Shown here: piece after piece, positions 1-10,326 of the stretch
How positions within the stretch are numbered: the stretch's first letter is position 1
How the letters are laid out: each line of letters starts with the position of its first letter
Assembly (NCBI GenBank): GCA_950022295.1
Contig: OX465600.1
Span: 2,604,001 to 2,668,000 of the forward strand
Direction of reading: 5' to 3'
Source: Bromus sterilis
Lineage: Eukaryota > Streptophyta > Magnoliopsida > Poales > Poaceae
DNA length: 64,000 nt
Translations under genes and position numbers: made by a program
The notes under the pieces: model-generated
What the model saw: the letters and a program-made list of their open reading frames with translations, nothing else
Databases searched by the model: none
Told to the model about the DNA's origin: nothing

Positions 1-75
1 TTCGATCACAAGGAACCAGACTGACTGATCTTAGTTACTCTCATGTCGCCAGAACAATTAGTGCCCATCCACCGT

Positions 76-110
76 CCAATAAACTAGTAAACTAGCAATT
101 TAGTATATGT
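76..110 (+). promoter_or_regulatory. Putative core promoter of protease copy 1
   Basis: A CCAAT box (76-80) and a weak TATA-like stretch (TAGTATATGT, 101-110) lie 30-60 bases before the ATG at 139. The same arrangement precedes copy 2 (CCAAT at 8091-8095, TATATG near 8119-8124). Assignment rests only on motif and position; a TATA this close to the ATG would leave a very short leader. Confidence 0.3.
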
Positions 111-138
111 TGTTTCGTATAGGGTGGGTTAATTACAA

Positions 139-1173
139 ATGGTGAAGATGGTCGTGCTAGTCGTGGCGGCCATCGCGCTGGCAACAGTTGCACCGGTGGT
201 GAGCATGGGCATTACTGATCAAGACCTGGAGTCGGAGGAGTCACTGTGGGACCTCTATGAGCGTTGGTACGTCCACAACGAGGTGACGCGTGACCCCATT
301 GAGAAGTCAAGGCGGTTCAATATCTTCAAACAAAATGTGCGCTTCATCCATGCGAATAACCAAGGAGGTGCACGCTCTAAGCTTGGACTCAACATTTTCG
401 CCGACATGACTCACGCCGAGCTCATGGACCTCGATTGTGGTTGCCACGGGGAAGGAGCTCTCCCGAATGACTTGGGCGACATGCCTAGTACCCAAGCCAA
501 TTATGTTGACCTCCCTGACTTTGTTGATTGGAGGGAAAAGGATGCGGTGACAAGCATAAAGGACCAAGCGGGTTGTGGTGCATGCTGGGCCTTCTCAGCT
601 GTCGCGGCTGTGGAGGGTATAACTGCTATCAGGACCAACAAGCTCGAGGATTTGTCTCCGCAGATGCTCATCGACTGCGACAAAAGTAACCTTGGTTGAA
701 AAATTGGTTGGGCATGGAAAGCATTGGCGTTCATAAAACACACCGGTATAGCAACAGAGAGGGCTTATCCATATGACGGCGGGATGCATGACTGCCACAC
801 AAAGGCGGGTGACATGTCCCGCTTTGCTTCCGTAAATGGGTTTGGTGTTGCTCCATCCAACGATGAGAAGGCCTTGATGGCGGCAGTGGCGGTTCAGCCC
901 GTCATTGTGGCTCTCGGGGTGGATATCTACTTCAGGTATTACAGCGGCGGTGGAAGAATATACGATGGACCATGCAATAACACCATCACCCACGCCGTCT
1001 TGGTGGTCGGATATGGCGTAGATGTATTTTCCAGGAAATATTGGATCTTGAAGAACTCATGGGGCACTCATTGGGGAGATAAGGGGTACATGTACATGAG
1101 CCGCGATGAGGGTGGACCGCAGGGCCTATGTTCCATCCTGTCCCATCCGATATATCCAATAAGGAGTGCCTAG
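139..1173 (+). pseudogene. Papain-like (C1A) cysteine protease, copy 1, nonsense-inactivated
   Basis: The reading frame spans 345 codons, the same length as the intact copy at 8155, but codon 187 (697-699) is TGA where copy 2 has TGC. It shows a signal peptide (hydrophobic residues about 4-21), an I29 propeptide with an ERFNIN-like helix (about 55-73) and the GLNIFAD motif, then the mature C1A domain with catalytic Cys149 in GCGACWAFS. The stop falls 38 residues after the catalytic Cys, so His285 and Asn306 would not be made. The rest of the frame is still open, implying recent loss. The lost residue corresponds to papain Cys63, which pairs with papain Cys22 (Cys146 here). A translated product would be propeptide plus a partial domain with no activity expected. 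Confidence 0.9.
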
Positions 1174-2082
1174 CTAGTAGAATGAGCTCTCCTTCAGTGT
1201 ACATCGATTTATCTTATCTAGTTAAGCAAAATAGCAGATAATGAGGACTATTCTCATTTTTACCGCCAAAGTGCAATGATATGTAATAACGTGGGTTATA
1301 TAATCGTTACGCGTCGTATGAAAACTAAAATTGGGTGGGTGATTAGGTGGCATGCTTATTCAAAAACCTAACTGATTTTGTTTCATTGTTCTTCTTTGTT
1401 GCCTACATCCGACCACCATTTACCTTTGTTAATTATGATACTATTTCTTGCATACTCATGTGGGTTCAATTTAAGCTTTAGTAGCTTTGTCAGGATTTGG
1501 TCTATTTCTTCTTGTATAGTATTATAACCTTTTCATTTGGATTAGAATTTAATTTTCCAATGAAATTTATTACACGGTAGTAGTATTCCATATTACTATA
1601 TTTTTTCGAAGAGGTAGGTAACCACATGTTTCTGCTTCATTACGGTGCATATGTCCATTTTTGTATTCATATACTCTATTCAATCCATATTAATTGTTGC
1701 AGAAATGGATGATCTGACATTAAAATACATCTAGATACATTCGTTTTAAGACATTTAATATAGATCACAGAGAATAACCATCATCCATTACAACTCAAAA
1801 ATTAAAATTCACAACCAGTTAAAAATAGGATTACATGAATACACATGTAAACTATTACTGACTCAACAACCAAAATGGTTGAACAAACCATGTGCTATTT
1901 TCTCCAAACGATTGTACTGAAAGGCTATATGATGATGCACAGTACCTGGGGTGGCCCGTCAGCAGCAAGTCGGACTCGGGGCCCAATAGGGGCGCTAATC
2001 CATACCCTAGGCCCCTCACCCGACATTGAACTCACCTTCTGGAAAACCATCATCTTGGTGTGTGATGGGTGCGGATAACACC
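1174..2082. other. AT-rich 3' flank of protease copy 1, no gene seen
   Basis: Downstream non-coding DNA containing the presumed 3' UTR. No ORF with recognisable content; the 67-codon ORF at 1875 lacks any family signature. About 1250-2460 differs from unit 2 at roughly 17 positions, the normal divergence of the duplication. Confidence 0.6.
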
Positions 2083-2310
2083 TCTTCGTTGGTTATCCCA
2101 AGTGAAAGGTTATGATGCAGATATTAAGAATTTTACCTCGGTGCAGATACCAATGTTTACGTCTCAAGTAAGATCCTAAGACAACAGGAAGGTGACAAAC
2201 AACGACGCCATAAATTAGCTTTTTGATGGGGATAGCTTCTCTACAACGACACTAGAAATTATTTTCCTGGACCTGCACACAAGACACAAATAACCTTTCT
2301 CCCAACGAAT
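2083..2310. repeat. Degenerate LTR fragment (related to the LTR at 62492), unit 1
   Basis: Scattered blocks match the left end of the LTR at 62492-64000 in the same order: TTCGTTGGTTA with CCCAAGTG, CCTCGGTG with AGATACCAA, GTCTC with AGTA, then GGACCTGCACACA and CCCAACGAA. The match is diverged and gapped, so this is an old remnant that predates the tandem duplication. The unit 2 copy is at 10099-10326. Confidence 0.55.
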
Positions 2311-3389
2311 GATGACAATCCGCGCGTTGCTGCGACAGCTGTTAATAAATAATTTAATGTTTTAAAATATGAGAAATTTGATGAAACTTAGTAGTATAAC
2401 TTAATTATAAATCCTTATATTGAAATAAATATTATTTTGAGTAAAAATTTAAGAAAATTTGATGAGAAATCTAAATGAGTGTGATTTTTGTTTTATTAAT
2501 TTATCGAATATACCGGCAAGAAGATATGAGATGAAAACAACGTTGAGTAGAGAGAGTGAAGACATCACCTTTAAATAAACCTCAAAGCAATGCTAGCAAC
2601 TACATGATTAATATTTTCAAATACATGATTAATATTTTTCAAATACAAGATTGACACTTTCAAATACATATATGTCTCAGCTACATGGAGGACCTAGATC
2701 CCCTAGACTGCCTTGAAGTTCACTGGGAGAACAACATGCTTTGGTTTGTGCACACATCATATCAATAATGCAATGCCTTGCAAAACTCTCATTGTTTAGT
2801 TTGAATTGATTGGTAACAATGAGTACTTTACTAGATATGGTGCAAATTGACATGTATTTAGTAGTATGTTGCATTAACACTGGATAGCGGATGCGTTTTG
2901 ATGGATTACAGGATGTTGTATGGTGTTGTGGATCACTTGGATATCTTCTGATATTTATATTTCCATGGTGTGAGAAGGGAGGGTCTATCAACTTAGGGAG
3001 TTCAGAGTTCTTAGTGTCCTCTCTCATGAATGCTTATATAAGGTGATTAGGGGTACAATGCTTAGTTAATTTCTCGAGTTATTGAATTGGTCGAAAAATA
3101 TGATCCACATCATAGGAAGAGATGGTATGATAGCTTTAGACTATGCAAATTATTCAATTCATATATGCTTCAATTGGTTTAACTTCCATATCACATGTTT
3201 GACGAATTCAAAAAAGTATTAATAATTCCACATGTATACGGTTATTGTCTGTTCATATGTTTCCACTACCATTTTCATGCCAGCAAGCAACACTGACCTC
3301 ACACATCTACTACTCATTTCCTTTGCTATATTGATTTATATTAGAAGTTGAATTTTAGCATGTCATGTATGTGAAAGTTTCTTTTGTTA
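2311..3389. other. Non-coding segment, nearly identical between units
   Basis: AT-rich DNA with no convincing gene. From 2461 to 3389 it matches 10477-11405 with a single mismatch (A3277/T11293), far fewer than in flanking sequence. The 116-codon minus ORF at 2677-3027 is identical in both copies only because the whole tract is. Confidence 0.6.
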
Positions 3390-5452
3390 TAAGGACTCTG
3401 CAAACAATTAAGTTGTTAAATCTGAAGGTATATAATCGGTCAACTGATGCATCAATATGCATTTTTGTTCACCCTCAAAATACTGTTGGCTGCCTGCCTT
3501 CTCCTTCATTTGTGATGTCGGCGAGGATGTTCAATTCTTGCAGGTGGGGTGAAACTAGAGTCGCCTACAAATGATTTTACCATTTTTCAGAGCAAAGGTT
3601 TTCTTGGCTTATCCATGGTGAGCCTGCTTGGCTGCTTATGAATAGGTTGCGTTGCGCGGATCAAGTCCTTGCAAGATAATAATATGTTTGTGCATTCTGG
3701 GATTACAATGGTGAATTATCAACTACAACGACTATGCACGTATGAACTTTGTATGAGAGGCTAAGATGGGCATGGCAACATGTATCATCATAGTTGGTTG
3801 TGATAGATTTCATGCTTCTATCTATCCATGCCATCTCCAACAATGCATATTTTTTTCTTATATCTTCCATTTAGCTAGAGAGTTAGAATAACCAAGGAAA
3901 CTTTCATAGTTTTTCGTTTTTGCTCTTCTCTGATTTTAGGTTGGGTCTATATTGTATAGCCATGCGTGCCACACGCAGAATTTTGATTTTAGTGTAAGAT
4001 TAAAATAGATAATAAATCATTGTGCCATGTTCAAATTTAGAAGTACGGAGAAGAACAAAAAATATTGATTATGTTGTTCTGGTGTTTCTTTGTAAATAAA
4101 CTAGAGGATAGCGCGTTGCTGCGGGATTCAACCGCAATATATTTTGAATGTATGAAGCATGAATAGTTGAGTTAATAATATATAAACTAGAACTAAAAAT
4201 AATATTATATATTGTAATTATTATGTAGTTGAAATTATTTATTTAATATGAGTGACATGATACAATGAAAAAAATCTCATGCATGTTGATTGATCCTTGA
4301 TATGGTGGCATGTGTTGTGAGATTGATTTGTTCATGAGATTAACTATTAATTAAAACATTTATCTCGTACATATTGTGGTGGGCCTTTGATGAGGTGTCA
4401 TGTGTGCATGTTTAGATATTAAAGGTAGTGGCTTAATGGGGATGTTGAGGTGGACACTTTGCATGCTTAGAGAATTGAGACCAACTTCTTAAGAATGTAA
4501 GATGACATGCTAACTTCTTGGTTTAATTAAGGTGTGTAGGATAATGTCTTCTCTTTGTTGCAACCAATAACTTTCCGAGATTTGATCAGTTCTATGATGC
4601 AGCTGGACCACAGAAGCAAACCAATAGCCATGCTGAAAAAATATTACTGTTCTCAGCTGAGCCACACCTCTACTACCACCAACGAAGCAACTTGTTATCA
4701 ACCCTCACAATGTTGAACATGGTTCGGTGAGTACTTCTTAACTTATCTCGATTTGTATTTTTTCCAATTTATATAAAACTGATAGTATTTGCAATAAAGG
4801 TTGTAGACGTTATTTCTTGTGTGGAGGTCTTTTTGCTCAGTCTTGGTTTACTAACTTCATCCGGTTTAAAGTGTTATTATGGCGTGGAAGATTTGTAATT
4901 TTACCTCAACCTTGAATGTTTTCTTATATCTCCTTTTCTAATGTGTATATATGTAGAATGCTTAGTTCTTACTATTTCACACGCTTGAAAGATAAAGGCA
5001 TATTTAGGAAAAGAATCTGATGTAATTAAGTACATTGACCTATCACAATTTTTCCAACTTGACCAGCTAAGAAGATTTTGTCCTTATTGTCGAAATTTTC
5101 TTATCTCCTCATGCAAACACTTTCACCAAGATCTGTAGATGTGGCTGATTAACAATTTTAGAAATGAAGTAGTATGATATCCATTGAGTTATGTAAGCAT
5201 GCAATTTATGTTATGAAGAAGCTTAAAAATAGTCTTGGTGAAATGTGTTGTTCTATAAATATCTTTCTACCCTTTTTAATTGTCCTACTTCTTAATGTGA
5301 TCATTTTGATCATTTTTTAGTTGACTCCACCTTCTATTCGTTCCTTTTGTATGCTTAAGTGAAAGCAGAACTTGGTAAGCATCTAACTATTTACATGTTT
5401 TCTTAATCATTACTATATGTTCCCTAGATGAAATTTTGGTCATCGTCATGGC
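3390..5452. other. 2063-base block present only in unit 1
   Basis: In unit 2 the sequence passes directly from the equivalent of 3389 to that of 5453 (junction 11405/11406). No target duplication or terminal repeat frames the block, so deletion from unit 2 is likelier than insertion into unit 1. It contains two exon-like open stretches (3597-3679 and 4545-4726) and a GCGTTGCTGCGGG motif near 4109 resembling the hairpin of grass Helitron 3' ends. The rest is AT-rich with nothing recognisable. Confidence 0.7.
4545..4726 (+). pseudogene. Exon-like gene fragment, unidentified
   Basis: Sixty codons are open from 4545 and end at a consensus 5' splice site (GTGAGT at 4727-4732). The translation has a protein-like mix of residues (ATNNFPRFDQFYDAAGPQKQ followed by an AEPHLYYHQRSN stretch). 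A TAA lies just upstream (4542-4544), close to a possible TAG acceptor at 4537-4539, so the first bases may be mutated or the true acceptor misjudged. I do not recognise the family. It could be a captured gene fragment or the relic of a host exon. Confidence 0.3.
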
Positions 5453-6159
5453 CAGATGTGGAGTTTTTAAATTCCAAGGAGGTGCTTCCTATTTCTTCTA
5501 TTTGGCTTATTTTAACCGGAGGAGGTTGCTCGCACCAAAGCAGGTGAGGAGGAGGTTTTGCCGGTGTTGACCATGATAGTTTGGAGCTTCCTCCCTCATG
5601 CTCTTTGTGATGTCTCCATGTGCTCAATGGTTTTTCAACTTGTGGTTCTTTACTTTCCATGACTAATGTAAAGGAGTCATCGTGCACTTCATCAGTACCT
5701 ATCTTTCTATGTGGATTAATGTTTTTATCTACCATGCTACCAATGTAAATAAGCTATCATCCACTCATTTCGGAACTATCTTTCTATGTGGATTAATGCT
5801 TTGCTCCTATCATGAATTACAATATAGACCATTACATATATATGAAGGTGGCATCTATCTATATATTTCCTTGTTGCACAAATCTGAAATGTCTTTGCTA
5901 ATTACATGCAAATTCAATGGTTCTACTACATGGTGTGCGATCTCTACTTGCGCCATTGGCACAACGGGTCATCTAGTAGGATAAAACAACAATTAATACA
6001 TCAGTACATAAGTTAGTAAGCATAGTCCCAGTACTCCACTATGTGTTATATCTTAAGTTTGCCACCTTGTTTTTTTATGAGGAAATAAATTTTACTAGTA
6101 GTATATCTTAATGTAGATATAATTTGTAGCATTGAAACAAGAGAAGTAATGTTTTTATA
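5453..6159. other. Non-coding segment shared by both units
   Basis: Shared with 11406-12080 of unit 2, which has small deletions (for example around 11975). A minus ORF at 5424-5735 reads like protein in part but has no recognisable domain and only recent-duplicate conservation. No gene called. Confidence 0.5.
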
Positions 6160-7220
6160 CCACAAAACCTATTAAATGGCGACAATAGATAAGTTTTATT
6201 TAAACACAGATTTAACTTACATTAAATATCTTAAGATATGATGCATTGGTAATGCCTTACAAGAGTTGTATTTAAACACATATTTAATGTGCATAATATA
6301 TCTTATGATATGATGCATTGGCAGTGCACTTAGGCTGCTCCCAATGCTCCACCTTGTACAAGTGCTAAGTCTACCAAATAGGCAAAAAATCCTATGTGGT
6401 AAGATAATTAAGCGGAGATAGAATAGTTTGGTGATGGCAGGAGGAAACTGTGCTAGTCACGGGAACGTATGCAAAACATTAAAAATGAAGGGAACTAGCT
6501 TATGCATGGAAGACTTTAGTTGCTAAACAATTAAACGAGGCAACCTTAGCAACAACAAACTAAGCACCAATGCATTCTAGACTATAGTTGCTTAACTCAT
6601 TTAATGTATTTAGCACCTTTCCATTGGAAGAAGTCTTACATAAGTTGCATCTAAACACGTATCTAATGGTCATGATATATCTATGTAGACACACATTCAA
6701 TGTATATGATATATCTTAAGATGTGATGCATTTAGAGTGCCCTTTAGGGCACTCCCAACACATTATATTTATATAATATAATATGCATTAAATATGCACC
6801 TATATATAGCCCCTCTCACATCATGTTGTTTTATCGAAAAAAATCTCTTGGTACTAAGACCTATATATCTAGGTTAAGATATAGTAACTCTCTCTTTTCT
6901 CATTAAATAGAGTGCTAAATCAAATATTAAATTTTATGTCATGACTAATATATGGTCGAATGTGCACAATGAGTCTGTCCTTAGAGAAGTTGTACCTAAA
7001 GAAATATTTAATATATATTATATAGCTTAAGATACAATGATTGGGAATGCTCTTAGTAAAGTTGTATCTAAACACATATTTAATGTAAATTTAATTTTAA
7101 GATATTATGAAGTGGAAGTGCCCTTAGAAAACTTATATATAAATACATATTAAATATATATGAAATGATTTGAGATATAAGAAATAAACTGATACATCTT
7201 AAGATATACCGTAGTCTTAT
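6160..7220. repeat. Cluster of MITE-like / degenerate ~70-75 base repeats, unit 1
   Basis: A motif of the form TTGTATCTAAACACATATTTAATGT, then ATATCTTAAGATATGATGCATTGG, then AGTGCCCTTA recurs at about 6196, 6268, 6646, 6690, 6990, 7060 and 7134. Ends such as TTAGGCTGCTCCCAATGC (6331) and TGCATTTAGAGTGCCCTTTA (6729) look like terminal inverted repeats with TTA/TAA targets, as in Tourist/Harbinger MITEs. AGTGCCC-TTTA-GGGCACT (6737-6754) looks like two elements abutting. The family assignment is inferred. Confidence 0.5.
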
Positions 7221-8015
7221 AAAAGTGCTCTAAAACCCATGTCCAAGAAGAATAGTTGTGCCACCTCCTATAAAGGCAGTTGCTTGAATACAACCAGCCA
7301 ACCACATATTCTAGTAGCCTCCGATTCCACCCACCAAAAGCCCACCCTTCTCTTCTATACCACAAATTATATTTGCCCTGGACCGCAAGCCCCCGTCAAG
7401 TAGCTAGTACGCCTCAAGAACAAGAGGGATACGGTAACCAACCTTCCCCTCGACGCTTTTCCTTATGTGTTATTGGTTGAGGCCTCACGTATTTTTCGAG
7501 TGCCATTCTTGATCCGTACTAGCCAAGAGGGGACCAATCTCCTCCTCCTTTTCTAATTTTTGTACACTGTTTTATTCGATCTATTTCTTTATTGGAGGGA
7601 TCGGTAAAATATATGATTGCTTCCCTTTTTATTAGCCATTTTTATTTTAGGGGGTTCCTCTCATTGTTTCTTTGATAGAGCATTAAGTTGTGCGATCTGG
7701 TTCGAGGAGAGGAATTTCTTTCGTTTCCTGGCAAAGCAAGAGGATACAATGAATGCTATTTTCTTCAAACACAATACAGACACAAATACATGTATATACT
7801 CATCCTTATGAATTCTTGCACGCACACCGTACTTCTATGAACACCTATCATAGACATGGCAAACATGTCTTCAGATTGGCGTAGTCAGCACAAGCGCCTC
7901 GCCGTTGATAGACACATTGGGTATCATTTAAAGAATAAATTCATTAAATCTTTGTAATAAATCTAGGAAAGCACAATCATCCATGCCAAGCAGGACTTGA
8001 AGCGCAGTGGATAGG
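7221..8015. other. Non-coding end of unit 1
   Basis: No gene recognised; small ORFs at 7280 and 7617 have no family features. The stretch up to about 7686 is repeated at 44345-44811 in unit 2. The junction between units is 8015/8016. Confidence 0.5.
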
Positions 8016-8154
8016 TTCGATCACAAGGAACCAGACTGACTGATCTTAGTTACTCTCATGTCGCCAGAACAATTAGTGCCCATCCACCGTCCAATAAACT
8101 AGTAAACTAACCAATTTAGTATATGTTGTTTCGTATAGGGTGGGTTAATTACAA

Positions 8155-9189
8155 ATGGTGAAGATGGTCGTGCTAGTCGTGGCGGCCATCGCGCTGGCAA
8201 CAGTTGCATCGGTGGTGAGCATGGGCATTACTGATCAAGTCCTGGAGTCGGAGGAGTCACTGTGGGACCTCTATGAGCGTTGGTACGTCCACAACGAGGT
8301 GACACGTGACCCCATTGAGAAGTCAAGGCGGTTCAATATCTTCAAACAAAATGTGCGCTTCATCCATGCGAATAACCAGGGAGGTGCACGCTCTAAGCTT
8401 GGACTCAACATTTTCGCCGACATGACTCACGCCGAGCTCATGGACCTCGATTGTGGTTGCCACGGGGAAGGAGCTCTCCCGAATGACTTGGGCGACATGC
8501 CTCGTACCCAAGCCAATTATGTTGACCTCCCTGACTTTTTTGATTGGAGGGAAAAGGATGCGGTGACAAGCATAAAGGACCAGGCGGGTTGTGGTGCATG
8601 CTGGGCCTTCTCAGCTGTCGCGGCTGTGGAGGGTATAACTGCTATCAGGACCAACAAGCTCGAGGATCTTTCTCCGCAGATGCTCATCGACTGCGACAAA
8701 ATTAACCTTGGTTGCAAAATTGGTTGGGCATGGAAAGCGTTGGCGTTCATAAAACACACCGGTATAGCAACAGAGAGGGCTTATCCATATGACGGCGGGA
8801 TGCATGACTGCCACACAAAGGCGGGTGACATGTCCTGCTTTGCTTCCGTAAATGGGTTTGGTGTTGTTCCATCCAACGAGGAGAAGGCCTTGATGGCGGC
8901 AGTGGCGGTTCAGCCCGTCATTGTGTCTCTCGGGGTGGATATCTACTTCAGGTATTACAGCGGCGGTGCAAGAATATACAATGGACCATGCAATAACACC
9001 ATCACCCACGCCGTCTTGGTGGTCGGATATGGCGTAGATGTATTTTCCAGGAAATATTGGATCTTGAAGAACTCATGGGGCACTCATTGGGGAGATAATG
9101 GGTACATGTACATGAGCCGCGATGAGGGTGGACCGCAGGGCCTATGTTCCATCCTGTCCCAGCCGATATATCCAATAAGGAGTGCCTAG
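8155..9189 (+). CDS. Papain-like (C1A) cysteine endopeptidase precursor, intact copy 2
   Basis: A 344-residue preproenzyme in one exon. Residues 1-22 are a probable signal peptide. An I29 inhibitor propeptide (about 36-95) has an ERFNIN-type helix (E55 to N74) and GLNIFAD. The mature domain starts near D123-D130 (LPDFFDWR). Catalytic residues are visible: Gln143, Cys149 (GCGACW), His285 (THAV), Asn306 (KNSWGTHWG). Probable disulfide cysteines are 146/187 and 180/219 by analogy with papain. Two departures from papain are Ala148 before the catalytic Cys (usually Ser) and CKIG at 187-190 where papain has CNGG. The enzyme class normally enters the secretory pathway and is activated by propeptide cleavage in vacuole or apoplast. 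The substrate is unknown. ATG 8155 is chosen because it precedes the signal peptide and matches copy 1. Confidence 0.9.
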   Translation: MVKMVVLVVAAIALATVASVVSMGITDQVLESEESLWDLYERWYVHNEVTRDPIEKSRRFNIFKQNVRFIHANNQGGARSKLGLNIFADMTHAELMDLDCGCHGEGALPNDLGDMPRTQANYVDLPDFFDWREKDAVTSIKDQAGCGACWAFSAVAAVEGITAIRTNKLEDLSPQMLIDCDKINLGCKIGWAWKALAFIKHTGIATERAYPYDGGMHDCHTKAGDMSCFASVNGFGVVPSNEEKALMAAVAVQPVIVSLGVDIYFRYYSGGARIYNGPCNNTITHAVLVVGYGVDVFSRKYWILKNSWGTHWGDNGYMYMSRDEGGPQGLCSILSQPIYPIRSA

Positions 9190-10098
9190 CTAGTAGAATG
9201 AGCTCTCCTTCAGTGTACATCGATTTATCTTATCTAGTTAAGCAAAATAGCAGATAATGAGGACTATTCTCATTTTTACCGCCAAAGTGCAATGATATGT
9301 AATAACGTGAGTTATATAATCGTTACGCGTCGTATGAAAACTAAAATTGGGTGGGTGATTAGGTGGCATGCTTATTCAAAAACCTAACTGATTTTGTTTC
9401 ATTGTTCTTCTTTGTTGCCTACATCCGACCACCATTTACCTTTGTTAATTATGATACTATTTCTTGCATACTCATGTGGGTTCAATTTAAGCTTTAGTAG
9501 CTTTGTCAGGATTTGGTCTATTTCTTCTTGTATAGTATTATAACCTTTTCATTTGGATTAGAATTTAATTTTCCAATGAAATTTATTACACGGTAGTAGT
9601 ATTCCATATTACTATATTTTTTCGAAGAGGTAGGTAACCACAGGTTTCTGCTTCATTACGGTGCACATGTCCATTTTTGTATTCATATACTCTCTTCAAT
9701 CCATATTAATTGTTGCAGAAATGGATGATCTGACATTAAAATACATCTAGATACATTCGTTTTAAGACATTTAATATAGATCACAGAGAATAACCATCAT
9801 CCATTACAACTCAAAAATTAAAATTCACAACCAGTTAAAAATAGGATTACATGAATACACATGTAAACTATTACTGACTCATCAACCAAAATGGTTGAAC
9901 AAATCATGTGCTATTTGCTCCAAACGGTTGTACTGAAAGGCTATATGATGATGCACAGTACCTGGGGTGGCCCGTCAGCAGCAATTCGGACTCAGGGCCC
10001 AATAGGGGCGCTAATCCATACCCTAGGCCCCTCACCCGACATTGAACTCACCTTCTGGAAAACCATCATCTTGGTGTGTGATGGGTGCGGATAACACC
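9190..10098. other. 3' flank of protease copy 2, no gene seen
   Basis: Counterpart of 1174-2082, with scattered substitutions. No recognisable gene. Confidence 0.6.
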
Positions 10099-10326
10099 TC
10101 TTCGTTGGTTACCCCAAGTGAAAGGTTATGATGCAGATATTAAGAATTTTACCTCGGTGCAGATACCAATGTTTACGTCTCAAGTAAGATCCTAAGACAA
10201 CAGGAAGGTGACAAACAACGACGCCATAAATTAGCTTTTTGACGGGGATAGCTTCTCTACAACGACACTAGAAATTATTTTCCTGGACCTGCACACAAGA
10301 CACAAATAACCTTTCTCCCAACGAAT
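10099..10326. repeat. Degenerate LTR fragment, unit 2 copy
   Basis: Counterpart of 2083-2310. It matches the left end of the LTR at 62492 in short ordered blocks and was duplicated with the segment. Confidence 0.5.

Larger units (their letters stand above)
1..8015. repeat. Tandem segmental duplication, unit 1
   Basis: The sequence from base 1 is repeated from base 8016 with a nearly constant offset of 8016, covering the protease gene, its promoter and all downstream non-coding DNA. Identity is about 98% over the coding region (about 20 differences in 1035 bases by eye). Unit 1 keeps a 2063-base block (3390-5452) that unit 2 lacks, and carries none of the large retrotransposons found in unit 2. 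The left edge of the unit may lie outside the window. It is the best proxy for the pre-insertion state of unit 2. Confidence 0.93.

Noticed and set aside
2677..3027. 116-codon minus ORF, identical in both tandem units (also 10693-11043)
   Set aside because: The whole 929-base surrounding tract is identical, so conservation says nothing about coding. Composition is not protein-like and no domain is seen.
5424..5735. 103-codon minus ORF repeated at 11371-11688
   Set aside because: Parts read like protein, but the ends differ between units, no family is recognisable, and the copies are too recent for conservation to count.
6160..7220. CRISPR-like array of direct repeats
   Set aside because: Repeats are degenerate and AT-rich, with MITE-type inverted ends, in a plant genome; spacing and repeat identity do not fit CRISPR.
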